Positions 7,246-15,280 of a stretch of 64,000 nucleotides of DNA are shown one piece after another. The notes beneath the pieces are model-generated. The model saw only the letters and a list, made by a program, of their open reading frames with translations. It made no database searches and was not told the DNA's origin. Source of the DNA: Chloroflexota bacterium (GTDB lineage: Bacteria; Chloroflexota; Anaerolineae; Anaerolineales; Villigracilaceae); assembly GCA_016234535.1 (NCBI GenBank), contig JACRBH010000160.1, positions 1-64,000 on the forward strand, given 5' to 3'. Each line of letters starts with the position of its first letter. The first letter of the stretch is position 1. A program made the translations under genes and the position numbers.

Positions 7246-7858
7246 TGAAAATAATATTTATGAAATAATCTCGGAGTCCAGAGAAGCCATCCTTATTAAT
7301 GTGTTGACCAATTTCGATATCAGAAGAAAGAAAACCATATTGACCCATGCTAAAGCCATCGAAAGAGGCGTTATCTATATTCAATGGTATTGCGCCTTCC
7401 GCTTCGTATTGCCAGTGAGCAAATATGTCGTTCTTTTGGACAGATAAAGGAGATGGCAGGGCTAATAATGTAATCCCTGTTTCGGCGGGTGGACTATCGT
7501 CTGATAAGTTAATACGGTGCAGAACCTTCCAGCCTTGATTGTCAGGGCGTAGTATAAGCAAGTCAAATGATTCTGAAATAGTGTCGCTGTCATTGAGGTA
7601 AGTGACTCCGGTAATAAGACCATTATTTGGCACATGGTAATTATGCAAAAACAAATGGAGTGAAGCGGATGCGTCGCCTTCGGGCAATGACGGGCTTTGA
7701 ACAGCAAAGTCCAAACCAATTTGCTGCGTTGGAATAACAGATTCGGCAGTTGGGTATCCTGTGTCTATTGCAATAGTTACACCGCTGCAAGAAAGCGAAA
7801 AAATTGCCAGGAGCAATAACTTGATTAATAGTCTTGTTCGTTTTAGATGACCATTCAT
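7232..7858 (-). CDS. Hypothetical secreted lipoprotein
   Basis: A 208-residue protein of unknown family. A charged start (NGHLKRTRLLIK) and hydrophobic stretch run into SLSC-S, a lipobox with the lipidated cysteine at residue 24, so it is probably anchored outside the membrane. The mature part is rich in beta-type patterns and ends in a hydrophobic aromatic tail (DYFINIIFTTTP). It is the last gene of the cassette-like island: an attC-like element lies upstream of it (7884-7993) but none is visible downstream, where the LLM remnant begins. Confidence 0.6.
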   Translation of the reverse strand: MNGHLKRTRLLIKLLLLAIFSLSCSGVTIAIDTGYPTAESVIPTQQIGLDFAVQSPSLPEGDASASLHLFLHNYHVPNNGLITGVTYLNDSDTISESFDLLILRPDNQGWKVLHRINLSDDSPPAETGITLLALPSPLSVQKNDIFAHWQYEAEGAIPLNIDNASFDGFSMGQYGFLSSDIEIGQHINKDGFSGLRDYFINIIFTTTP

Positions 7859-7883
7859 AAATGGACTTTCTTTTCATGCAGCA

Positions 7884-7993
7884 AGCCAGCGCTTTGTTTT
7901 ATCTGCGCTGGGGAGAAAAAGGCTGAGGCGTGGAAAACTGCTTGCGCGAATCGCGCTGCAAATCCCACACCGCCACTGCGCATTTTGTTTGCG
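7884..7993 (-). repeat. attC-like recombination site, degenerate (site C)
   Basis: A 110-bp element just after the stop of the SRPBCC-like gene. Its minus-strand 3' end, CAGATAAAACAAAGCGCTGGCT, aligns base for base with the ends of the sites at 8611-8723 and 11026-11155. Its inner GTGTGGGATTTGCAGCGCG matches GTGTGGGATTCTGCGGCGCG of the second site. The R' heptamer (GCTGGCT) has two mismatches to GTTRRRY and the R'' heptamer is poorly kept. Assignment is by pattern only. Confidence 0.5.
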
Positions 7994-8000
7994 GCGTTCA

Positions 8001-8570
8001 TTACTTTGATGTAATGTCAGATTCGTATGTCTCTTCTCTGGTAGAACTCGGAGATGCTTCTGCATGTTGCTTGATTAAACGAAGCCACTCCTTGCGGATG
8101 ATACCGCTGAACGGTCCAATGACCAGCCAGTATAGGCGAAAATAACGCCGGCTTGTATCATCGGGGCAATAAACCCGTGTCTCTGTTGTGACTCGGACAA
8201 TTCCAATGTCTTGGGAGATAAAGGCAATATTTGCCGCTGTTTTGGCGTATCCTTTTTGCTGGAATTCAACAAAAGTATCAACGGTGGCAGATTGAATCTG
8301 AGCGGAATGAGTCCAAAAGCGACCAATCAATCCGAACACAATTTCCTGCGAAGGTTGATCGGCGAGAAGAACAAATCCCCATTTTAACATGCCGTCAAGA
8401 GTCAGGTTGTGTTTAGGAAGGCCGCGCAAACGATACAGCCAGCGGACAATCCATGAGTCACTCATGTTCAGATTACGTGCCGCTGAATAGACTCTCTCGA
8501 TAGGCGCATGAATGTCAACTTGGTATTGTGCGTTTATATCGTAGATTGGCAGGAATTGATCAATTAACAT
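8001..8570 (-). CDS. SRPBCC/START-like protein of unknown function
   Basis: A 189-residue cytoplasmic protein. QYQVDIHAPIERVYSAARNL, a central hydrophobic strand and a carboxy-terminal helix (IRKEWLRLIKQHAE) give the outline of the SRPBCC (Bet v1/START-like) fold, which binds hydrophobic ligands in a deep cavity. No catalytic motif is recognised. ATG 8570 is chosen because GGAGG lies ten bases upstream. The longer reading from 8759 would translate an attC-like element and is rejected. It sits between two attC-like elements in a one-gene unit, as an integron cassette would. Confidence 0.65.
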   Translation of the reverse strand: MLIDQFLPIYDINAQYQVDIHAPIERVYSAARNLNMSDSWIVRWLYRLRGLPKHNLTLDGMLKWGFVLLADQPSQEIVFGLIGRFWTHSAQIQSATVDTFVEFQQKGYAKTAANIAFISQDIGIVRVTTETRVYCPDDTSRRYFRLYWLVIGPFSGIIRKEWLRLIKQHAEASPSSTREETYESDITSK

Positions 8571-8610
8571 ATAGCGTTTGCCTCCATGTATAGCACTCAA
8601 TGGTAAAGCT

Positions 8611-8723
8611 GCCCAACGGCTTGCGTTACCTGAGAGCGGGTGGGCGCGGATTCTGCTTGGGAGCAGGAAAAAACTCGAACCGCGCCGCAGAATCCCACAC
8701 GTCGGATGCATACTTTGGTGGGC
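8611..8723 (-). repeat. attC-like recombination site (site A)
   Basis: A 113-bp element between two minus-strand genes. On that strand it begins with GCCCACCAAAG (R'' RYYYAAC with one mismatch, GCCCACC) and ends in GGTAACGCAAGCCGTTGGGC, where GTTGGGC fits R' (GTTRRRY) and TAACGCAAGC resembles the L' part of known attC sites. The internal arms GATTCTGC/GCAGAATC and GCGCGG/CCGCGC can pair. The best preserved 3' end of the three sites. Confidence 0.62.
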
Positions 8724-8771
8724 GGGTTTGGGTTGCGCAAGACTTGTTGCCTTACTCAAAAAAGAAAAGTT

Positions 8772-11003
8772 TTATTTTTGAAACAGAATTGAAACCCAAC
8801 TCACAAGCGGATATTGGGCATGGGCTATGCTCTCTTTTTTGATTATCTTTAAATCGTGTTTTGCGCAAATCGTTTCCAGTTCATCCAAAGAATAATACAC
8901 AAACCATCGAGTTGAGTTTTTGTAGTGGTCATACTCTTGATTGACATCTTTTTTGTGGATCAATCGAATGTAACCAATTCCCCCGGGTTTCAATTTTGAA
9001 GCAATGGCTGCAATCATAGTTTGGATATCATCCCGTTCCAACAGATGCACAAACGCGGCATTGGCAACAATGCCGTCAAAATTACCCTCAATAAAAAGCG
9101 GCAGATTGTAAAAATCCTCCACACGGAAACGATCCCAAATTCGTGGATATGAATCGCGCGCAATTTGAATTGCTTCATCTGATAAATCTATTCCATAAAC
9201 ATCGCAGTTGCGTGTTGCCAGATAATTAACTTCTTTTCCAGACCCGCAGCCCAGCACCAAAACCCTCCCGCTCAGGTGATTAAGATAGTTTTTAACTTCC
9301 AACTCTAGATGGTCGCCATATTTTTTGTGGAATGAGACGGCATTCTTGCTATAATACAATTGCAAAGTTTGGTACCTTTTTCGCACTTCATTCGACCAGT
9401 TATTGATTTGTGCAATGTGGCCACCTTCCCACCTCAATTGATTATCTTTGACTGTAACTTGCGATAATAAACGACCGTTTGCGATCCTTTCCGATCTTCT
9501 GCGAAAACCGGTGAAGGATCTTTCGCCAGCAGGCTGGCGCAAAAAAACCAGAGGAGTATCTTCAGCAAATAAACCAGTTACGGCTTCACTGAATTCCCTG
9601 CAAACCATGAAGCCAAAATAAGCATCACGATTAATTCCTTGCATCATTTCATAATTACGAGCACCTCGTGCATCAACAATATCTGTAATCTCCAACAAAT
9701 CCATAACGCTATGTTCAAGTTTGAGCAAATTTACCGTGCCCAGTTTTGGGCCGCTTCGGTGTATGCGGAAGCGCGGATTATCAACCAGTCCAGGGAATTT
9801 CTCTTGGAAGTCCTCAATGTCTTGCCAGGTGGCGTCGTTACCGCATCGTATGGAGCGTGGCACACAGTCAATTTCGATATGCGGAAATTCCCGCAACAAT
9901 TCTGTATAAAACTTCAGCAGGAAAATGCTTTCGAGATAATCATCCGGAAACGAAACAATTCGGAACGTGCGCCAGGAACTATTACGCAAAGTTTCTAGAA
10001 ATATATTTGTCGCATCTACCCGAACTTTGGTGTTGGCTGTTTGCCAGAGCTGGTCGCAGATATTTCTAACTGCTGTTGGCGATTCGTCAGCGCCCTGTAG
10101 CGAAATTACATGAGTACGAACGATGTCAGATGTGGCTGCATGGTTGGACTTCTCATCAACCCCCATCAAACCGGCCGCAATTGAGATAAAAAGCCACTCC
10201 TGAAGGCTGGGATGTTTAGTTTCTTCCAGTTGTTTAAGAATATCAAAGGCAATTTTTTTACGTTTAGTGGTCAGGTTAGGGTAAATATCGATTTCAAGAT
10301 CTGGGTTGTCTATAGTTACCATTAAAATTATTCGTCGGAGAATATCGGAATACTCTTGGAACCAGATTTCCTGATGCAGGGTCCGTCCGATGGGGCCGTT
10401 CATGGTCAAAACTTTTTTCGTGAGTTCTTTTGTTTCAGCAATTGAACGCCGTTTGAATAAATTGGGAAAAATGGTTTCCAGATACCCAATTTCCTGATTC
10501 AAGGTTTTATCCACCCATTCGATGAAAGACATGCCTTCTTTTAGGAAACTGGCATCCGGGCTTATCTCTGCCAGTGTAAAAGTACCGGGTTCATAATCCG
10601 AACAACAAAGCCCTTTTTTGTATGCCAGAATCGGACTATGATTTTGATATCCAAGAATACACAGTTGGGCTTCAGCGGTCAACTCGTTGCCTTTGATCAG
10701 GGTGTCAATATCTGGAATTGTTCTGGGCTGCTTTCGGTTGATATTTTTTAATGAGGGATTCCTGTCGTGAACAAATTTTTTGATTGCCGGTTGACTGGTG
10801 AAGTACAAAATTAAAACAGGCGCCAGGATAAAAATGACCAAGAGCCAGACCGGGGTTTCGATACGAAAACTAAAGTATGAAAAGATATTGGTGATTCCCT
10901 TAAGTATTTTGTCAATAATGTCAATCTTTGTTAGCTTATCAGTAATGACCGCAATTAAAATGGCTGAAATTATCGGGACGATGGTGGGAAGATACTTTTT
11001 CAT
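8772..11003 (-). CDS. Membrane-anchored DUF89-like/SAM-methyltransferase fusion
   Basis: A 743-residue protein not matched to a named family. Two membrane segments lie near the start (IVPIISAILIAVITDKL; WLLVIFILAPVLILYF). A helical region follows, then residues about 325-520 resemble the DUF89/ARMT1 damage-control phosphatase fold: SFPDDYLESIFLLKFYTELL, GNDATWQDIEDF, and DARGARNYEMMQG in place of the KGxxNYE signature. Residues about 575-735 are a class I methyltransferase: VLVLGCGSGKEVN is motif I, YGIDLSD motif II, FDGIVANAAFVHL motif IV, LKPGGIGYIRL the post-motif. Known DUF89 proteins act on phospho-metabolites, and methyltransferase activity has been claimed for ARMT1, so this pairing is notable. 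It lies between two attC-like elements; its function and target are unknown. RBS AGAGA precedes the ATG. Confidence 0.7.
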   Translation of the reverse strand: MKKYLPTIVPIISAILIAVITDKLTKIDIIDKILKGITNIFSYFSFRIETPVWLLVIFILAPVLILYFTSQPAIKKFVHDRNPSLKNINRKQPRTIPDIDTLIKGNELTAEAQLCILGYQNHSPILAYKKGLCCSDYEPGTFTLAEISPDASFLKEGMSFIEWVDKTLNQEIGYLETIFPNLFKRRSIAETKELTKKVLTMNGPIGRTLHQEIWFQEYSDILRRIILMVTIDNPDLEIDIYPNLTTKRKKIAFDILKQLEETKHPSLQEWLFISIAAGLMGVDEKSNHAATSDIVRTHVISLQGADESPTAVRNICDQLWQTANTKVRVDATNIFLETLRNSSWRTFRIVSFPDDYLESIFLLKFYTELLREFPHIEIDCVPRSIRCGNDATWQDIEDFQEKFPGLVDNPRFRIHRSGPKLGTVNLLKLEHSVMDLLEITDIVDARGARNYEMMQGINRDAYFGFMVCREFSEAVTGLFAEDTPLVFLRQPAGERSFTGFRRRSERIANGRLLSQVTVKDNQLRWEGGHIAQINNWSNEVRKRYQTLQLYYSKNAVSFHKKYGDHLELEVKNYLNHLSGRVLVLGCGSGKEVNYLATRNCDVYGIDLSDEAIQIARDSYPRIWDRFRVEDFYNLPLFIEGNFDGIVANAAFVHLLERDDIQTMIAAIASKLKPGGIGYIRLIHKKDVNQEYDHYKNSTRWFVYYSLDELETICAKHDLKIIKKESIAHAQYPLVSWVSILFQK

Positions 11004-11025
11004 GCTGTTCTCTCTTTATGAAAAT

Positions 11026-11155
11026 ACCCAATGGTTCGCGTTACTGGCGCTGAGGAGGGGATGGCGAAGCCGTCCAACTGGAAAAATGATAAGGCGTAGA
11101 AAGCTGCTTGAGATTTGCGCAGACTCCCCAGCATCAGGTGCATGTTTTGTTAGGT
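11026..11155 (-). repeat. attC-like recombination site (site B)
   Basis: A 130-bp element. Minus strand: R'' ACCTAAC (11155-11149) fits RYYYAAC exactly and is followed by AAAACATGCACCTGATG, the usual attC continuation. The far end CAGTAACGCGAACCATTGGGT gives R' ATTGGGT (one mismatch to GTTRRRY). Inner GCTGGGGAG and CCTCCTCAGC can pair. Best preserved 5' end of the three sites. Confidence 0.65.
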
Positions 11156-11256
11156 GACGTGCTGTTGTGCAAGACTCGCTGACTGTAAAAGAACTTGCTG
11201 GCATGAAGGTTGATAAAATTATTGCACGAACACCATTCTTTGGCAACTCCCGAAAT

Positions 11257-11769
11257 TTATCGGTCTGCTGGAATGTACGGAATCAATCCTTTTTCGTAAG
11301 CAATGACTTGGACTTCACGAGGCATGTAACGAATATCTACCATCATCCCGTTTACTTGTAATATCCAAACCATAGGATTGTCGTCTATTCTGCTTGGTAA
11401 ACACCAGTTTGGGTCAAGTTGATACATTTTTAGCATGTCGCGAATAGATTTGGCTTTATTTGCGCCACTACTCTGACTGACGCCAAACACAGCGCATAAT
11501 TTATCCGCTCGCATGTGGGGAGTTTGCGATTTATCGAAAAGAAAGTTAACTGTGCCAAGTGCATAGATAATTGCACAAGCCCAAACTTCAGGTTTTCCCC
11601 GAACTATAGGAGAAGGGCGTTTTCTTGCAAGAGTTCCTGCTAATCTACGAGAAAGTCCTGCATATTCATCGTTTAGGTATTGTTTGCATACAGCGTCTGT
11701 GAGATTCACAATTGCTGAATAGAAAGGCTCTAAAGAATTTGGAACAGATTCGGATTGTTTCTTGGGCAT
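11257..11769 (-). CDS. DUF6398-family protein
   Basis: A 170-residue soluble protein that I recognise as a DUF6398-type protein: IVNLTDAVCKQYLNDEYAGL, LARKRPSPIVRGKPEVWACA, IIYALGTVNFLFDKSQTPHM, then a helix-turn-helix-like ADKLCAVFGVSQSSGANKAK (about residues 90-110) and LPSRIDDNPMVWILQVNG. Family function is not established; the ordered helices allow a DNA-binding or toxin-partner role, but nothing here proves it. It is the first gene, in transcription order, of the cassette-like island, followed by attC-like site B and preceded by the inverted repeat at 11831-11887. AGGA lies ten bases before the ATG. Confidence 0.8.
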   Translation of the reverse strand: MPKKQSESVPNSLEPFYSAIVNLTDAVCKQYLNDEYAGLSRRLAGTLARKRPSPIVRGKPEVWACAIIYALGTVNFLFDKSQTPHMRADKLCAVFGVSQSSGANKAKSIRDMLKMYQLDPNWCLPSRIDDNPMVWILQVNGMMVDIRYMPREVQVIAYEKGLIPYIPADR

Positions 11770-11830
11770 TCAAATCATCCTGTGAATTGCAGTTGCATTT
11801 ATGTTTTGCGCGAAGCAACCCAACTATGGT

Positions 11831-11887
11831 TTATACAGCGTGCAATATAAACACCTGATTTTGGGCATTAGTTTGCACGCTGTATAA
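11831..11887. repeat. Long inverted repeat at the edge of the cassette-like island
   Basis: Perfect 15-bp arms ttatacagcgtgcaa (11831-11845) and ttgcacgctgtataa (11873-11887) with a 27-base spacer. GTTGGGT, an R'-type heptamer, lies just outside on the minus strand (11824-11818). It separates the NYN gene from the island. A terminator is less likely because no T-tract follows either arm. Confidence 0.6.
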
Positions 11888-11902
11888 CATTCAAAATAGT
11901 GA

Positions 11903-12658
11903 CTACTCCTTGATCTTCACAAAAAATCCGCCAGTGTCTTTTTCCAGGATTTGGAAACGTTCCTTGAAATTCATCATCATGCGTGAAAGTTGTTTGTGAC
12001 CGTAGGTGCGAGGGTCAAAGCCGGGGTCAAGTTGATAGAGTGCATTGCCCATTGTGGCCAGTGATGCCCATCCGTCTTGTTGAACGGCCATCTCGAATGC
12101 CTGAGTCAGCAAGGGCAGGGGGTCGACTTCCTCTTTTTCTTCCTTGATTTTCTTTGCCCCATCCTTTGGTTTGCTGCGCGGTTGTGTGACCGCCTTTTTC
12201 ACAGTCACTAGATTTTCTGTATAAACGAATACATCGCAGGCGTTGACGAAAGGTTTGGGCGTTTTCTTTTCCCCAATACCCATCACAAAGATGCCCGTCT
12301 CGCGTATGCGGGTAGCCAAGCGGGTGTAGTCGCTGTCTGAAGAAACGAGACAAAAGCCATCCACCACATCCGCGTGTAGAATGTCCATTGCGTCGATGAT
12401 CATAGCGCTGTCGGTTGCGTTCTTTCCAATCGTATAGCGGAATTGTTGAATAGGTTGGAAGGCATGGAAGTTCAATGTTTCCTTCCATGAATTCATATTG
12501 GCCGTTGTCCAGTCCCCATAAATGCGGCGGACAGTCACTTGTCCATGACGGCCAGCCTCAACAAGCATTTGGGAAAGCAACCCAGCCTGGGCATTATCAC
12601 CATCGATCAGCATGGCGATCTTGTTGCGTGCAAGGGATTTGATTTGTTCGTCTGTCAT
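11903..12658 (-). CDS. NYN-domain nuclease-like protein with OST-HTH/LOTUS domain
   Basis: A 251-residue protein. Residues 10-155 are a LabA/DUF88-type NYN (PIN-like) domain: AMLIDGDNAQ holds the first acidic residues, KNATDSAMIIDAMDIL the second, and FCLVSSDSDYTRLATRIRETG the third. Together they form the metal-binding site of predicted RNases. A charged linker (KPKDGAKKIKEEKEEVD) leads to a LOTUS/OST-HTH domain (about 180-251; WASLATMGNALYQLDPGFDPRTYGHKQL), which in other proteins binds RNA. A role in RNA decay or surveillance is therefore likely. The gene may be leaderless: AAGGTATAAT ends six bases before the ATG. Confidence 0.9.
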   Translation of the reverse strand: MTDEQIKSLARNKIAMLIDGDNAQAGLLSQMLVEAGRHGQVTVRRIYGDWTTANMNSWKETLNFHAFQPIQQFRYTIGKNATDSAMIIDAMDILHADVVDGFCLVSSDSDYTRLATRIRETGIFVMGIGEKKTPKPFVNACDVFVYTENLVTVKKAVTQPRSKPKDGAKKIKEEKEEVDPLPLLTQAFEMAVQQDGWASLATMGNALYQLDPGFDPRTYGHKQLSRMMMNFKERFQILEKDTGGFFVKIKE

Positions 12659-12664
12659 GACGAC

Positions 12665-12674
12665 ATTATACCTT
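12665..12674 (-). promoter_or_regulatory. -10 element AAGGTATAAT close to the start codon
   Basis: Minus-strand AAGGTATAAT followed by six bases and the ATG of the NYN gene. The same ten bases and spacing precede the lipoprotein start at 17119, and AAGGTATAAT recurs at 20680-20689. No convincing -35 box. Transcription from here would give a leaderless or nearly leaderless mRNA. Confidence 0.5.
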
Positions 12675-12883
12675 TTGATAGGGTATCCAATATCATCAAA
12701 TTCTTTTCCCCTAAAATAGTCAGGACTTTCGCTTCATGAACCAGACCCTGTGGAGCGAAAGTCCTGTTAATGTAAGGCTAAATTGCGTCCATATAGCCTG
12801 TTTTATTTATTGGGCTTTTTGCAATAGTACCTGCCCAATCGAGAGGCTGATTATGATTGCCCCATTCTATTTTATGTAATCCT

Positions 12884-13963
12884 TCAGTGACCATGTCCAT
12901 TGCCATTGTCGTGGCCGTTGTCATTATCATTGTGATTGTCATTGCCATTGTCGTTGTCGTTGCTATTGCCATTGTCGTTGTCGTTGCCATTGTCGTTGCT
13001 ATTGTCGTTGCTATTGTCATTGCTGTTGTCATTGCCATTGTTGTTGCCGTTATCATTATTATTGTCATTGCCATCATCTTCGTCATCGTCATGATCGTCT
13101 TTTACAAAAGTGGTTTCCATTTGAACGTCTGTGTCCGGGTCATCGTCTGTCAACGAGGCTGTCCATACGATCTCTCCACCGGAGGTGGGCGTGTAACTAG
13201 GGAACTGGAAACGACTGTGTCCGCCGCCCACCGGGTCGGAGACATCCATACTCACGCGATAGACCTCGACACCATTCTGAACACCCACAATAGTCGCAAC
13301 TCCCTGACCACCAACCATGCCAGAATTCTTGATGTCAAGCCTGATCTTGATTGGTTTGACCTCTTTCAGTTCGATCTTTGAATTGACCTTGAACTTCTTA
13401 ATGTCAAGATCGAGGCCACCCGGTGCCGGAGTTCCGGGCGTTGATGATGGAGGAACGGAAGTGTCTGTTGGCGGAATGGTGGGCGTATCTATTACCGTAC
13501 CTGTGCTTGTTGGGGTCGGCGGAACAGATGTAAAGGTTGAAGTTGGGGTAGGTGGAGAAGAGGTATTGGATGGGGTCGCGGTGGCGGATGGAAAACTACC
13601 CGGATTTCCAGGGAAAGTCAGGTAATCGCGAATTTCCTGAATGTTCGTAAATCCATCACCATCGGAATCGATGTTTTCGATCAATCCAAAGGCTGCGTTA
13701 TTCCTGCCGTTGTTCAAGTAGTCGGCACCATAAGGGTTTAGATTGGGAATACTACCGGTATGGCAAAGGTCGCACGATTGAAGGGCGGTGTTGGCAATAT
13801 TGGGGTATCTCGCCACTGCATTACCTAAGTCAGCAGATTGTGCTTGAACCGTACCTGTCTTCGAGAAGACAACTATGATTATGGACAGGGTTAGTAGTCC
13901 GATCAGGCTAAGCACCAGCCGGAAGGGCGTCCCCCATACATTGATCTGTTTATGTTTTCGCAT
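12884..13963 (-). CDS. Secreted single-haem-motif protein with Thr/Pro linker and Asn/Asp-rich tail
   Basis: A 359-residue exported protein. A signal segment (about residues 14-40, ending QAQS) leads to LQSCDLCHTG, one CXXCH c-type haem motif (about residues 63-67). ENIDSDGDGFTNIQEI is a thrombospondin-3/dockerin-like calcium loop (about 96-111). A Thr/Pro/Ser linker (about 123-180) precedes a beta-type domain (185-280). The last 75 residues are almost only Asn, Asp, Gly and Ser (repeats of NDNGND and NDNSND) ending in GHGH. The tail may bind Ca or other cations, or be disordered. GGAG precedes the ATG. It may be an extracellular electron-transfer or surface protein; function is unproven. Confidence 0.7.
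   Translation of the reverse strand: MRKHKQINVWGTPFRLVLSLIGLLTLSIIIVVFSKTGTVQAQSADLGNAVARYPNIANTALQSCDLCHTGSIPNLNPYGADYLNNGRNNAAFGLIENIDSDGDGFTNIQEIRDYLTFPGNPGSFPSATATPSNTSSPPTPTSTFTSVPPTPTSTGTVIDTPTIPPTDTSVPPSSTPGTPAPGGLDLDIKKFKVNSKIELKEVKPIKIRLDIKNSGMVGGQGVATIVGVQNGVEVYRVSMDVSDPVGGGHSRFQFPSYTPTSGGEIVWTASLTDDDPDTDVQMETTFVKDDHDDDEDDGNDNNNDNGNNNGNDNSNDNSNDNSNDNGNDNDNGNSNDNDNGNDNHNDNDNGHDNGNGHGH
12890..13092. repeat. Six-base-type microsatellite coding the Asn/Asp tail
   Basis: Imperfect tandem units of the form cattgt, cgttgt, cgttgc and cattgc (plus strand) run for about 200 bases, coding alternating Asn-Asp/Gly/Ser. Such tracts change length by slippage. Confidence 0.85.
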
Positions 13964-14584
13964 TTGAGTCTCCTTTTGACTATAAAGGCATTGGTCAAAA
14001 GAAAAGGTTTCAGAGGTTGTATTAAACGTAGTTTTGAGTGGTTTTACGTTTAAATATATTCAATTGTTTGTTTTTGGCTAATTGTTTGGTCGAATTTGTC
14101 TATGGGATTCCGACCATCGTGCGTAGATTTGCTGAGATTTTTATGGGTGTCTTATGGCGAATCACTCTTGCCCTCTGGATATCGCCTCTCTGAAAACCTT
14201 AACTTGTGATCAATGGTATAAGTGATTTGTCGTCTTAACTTCATAAAAGTTACGACCGCCAACATTAGAATATTATTACCAATCTCATACTCCCTGGCAT
14301 CGCCCGCCATTACAATCCCCGAAGCGGAGCGAGTGGGAGGGCAGGCATGTTCTTTGCCGAAGCAGTCTTCTTGTAACAGAAGATTGCTCACCGCACTGGC
14401 GTACGGCGCAAGTGTCGGGCTATCGCTCTCGCAGCGACATATTCATAATGAGAATTGCTGCTTCGCAAACTGTGGCCTGGAGAATTTTTCTACCATTAAT
14501 TTGAGAAAGCCATGCGCAAAACCTTTATCAAATCTTTACATTTGCTTTATGATATATAAAGATAAGGATAAGTAAAATCTCACC
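13964..14584. other. Gene-free stretch between divergent genes
   Basis: About 620 bases with no supported gene between the haem-motif protein (minus) and the response regulator (plus). It holds a 9-bp inverted repeat, ttaaacgta and tacgtttaa, at 14022-14053 (60-90 bases upstream of the minus-strand gene, possible operator), AT-rich promoter-like DNA near 14540-14575, and an interspersed repeat (14330-14465). Short ORFs here look accidental. Confidence 0.6.
14330..14465. repeat. Interspersed nested palindrome 'TCATTGCGAG', copy 3 (degenerate)
   Basis: The right part, cgctctcgcagcgacatatt followed by cataatgagaattgctg, is nearly the complement of the left flank of the copy at 5343-5475. Inner ccgaagcagtcttc and agattgctcac correspond to the gaagcaatc/gattgcttc arms. 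The left arm is rearranged. Confidence 0.6.
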
Positions 14585-15268
14585 ATGCCAAAAATTCTTG
14601 TAATTGACGATGAACCCTCCATTGTGACCCTTGTTCAAGCCTACTTGAAACCTGAAGGATACGAAGTTTTCACGGCGACAGATGGTCCCTCAGGCCTTAA
14701 GGCTATGCATGCTTTCAAGCCCGACCTGATCGTGCTGGACATCATGCTGCCCGGCATGGACGGGTTGGAATTGCTCGCGCGCCTGCGCCGCGAGTCACAG
14801 GTATATGTCATCTTGTTAACCGCCCGCACCGAAGAGACCGATAAGATCGTGGGACTCTCCGTCGGCGCTGATGATTATGTGACGAAGCCATTCAGTCCGC
14901 GCGAGTTGGTGGCAAGAGTCAAGGCGGCGTTAAGGCGTATTCAAACAGGATCAGGCCCGGGCGTCGAAGGAGCCGTGCTGGCTTTTCGTCATGTCCGAGT
15001 GGATACAGGGGCGCGTCAAGTCACAGTGGACGATCATCCCGTTGACCTGACAGCCAGCGAATTCGACCTCCTGCTTGCGCTTGCAGAAAACCGAGGCCGT
15101 GTTCTTTCGCGCGAACAACTACTGGAGCGGGTGTGGGGTGGGGCGTACTTCGGCGAAATGCGCGTGGTGGATGTTCACCTTGGCCACGTCCGCCAAAAGT
15201 TAGGCGACCCCGATCTTATTGCAACTGTGCGCGGTGTTGGCTATCGTTTCGATGACGAGCCTTTATAA
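14585..15268 (+). CDS. OmpR/PhoB-family response regulator
   Basis: A 227-residue regulator. The receiver domain (1-118) has the acidic pair D8-D9, phospho-acceptor D52 in LIVLDIMLPGMDG and the conserved K in DDYVTKPFSPREL. The carboxy-terminal winged helix (about 130-225) has the OmpR-type LTASEFDLLLALAENRGRVL and RVVDVHLGHVRQKLGD recognition region. It is followed after 12 bases by the sensor kinase gene, with which it forms a two-component pair. The stimulus and target promoters cannot be read from the sequence; the kinase belongs to the BaeS-like envelope-stress type. Confidence 0.95.
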   Translation: MPKILVIDDEPSIVTLVQAYLKPEGYEVFTATDGPSGLKAMHAFKPDLIVLDIMLPGMDGLELLARLRRESQVYVILLTARTEETDKIVGLSVGADDYVTKPFSPRELVARVKAALRRIQTGSGPGVEGAVLAFRHVRVDTGARQVTVDDHPVDLTASEFDLLLALAENRGRVLSREQLLERVWGGAYFGEMRVVDVHLGHVRQKLGDPDLIATVRGVGYRFDDEPL

Positions 15269-15280
15269 AACTGGTGACTT

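Noticed and set aside
8571-8759. Longer start for the SRPBCC-like protein
   Set aside because: It would translate the attC-like element; GGAGG precedes the ATG at 8570.
7000-12700. Integron integrase (IntI) within the cassette-like island
   Set aside because: No tyrosine-recombinase gene with the R-H-R-Y pattern was seen on either strand in the window.
12890-13092. Possible CRISPR array
   Set aside because: Units are 6-12 bases, contiguous, without unique spacers, and code a tail; no cas gene is present.
12857-13381. Plus-strand ORF rich in Val/Ile that looks like a membrane protein
   Set aside because: It is the reverse reading of the Asn/Asp-coding microsatellite; the hydrophobic run is an artefact of the repeat, and the minus-strand gene has a signal peptide and ribosome site.
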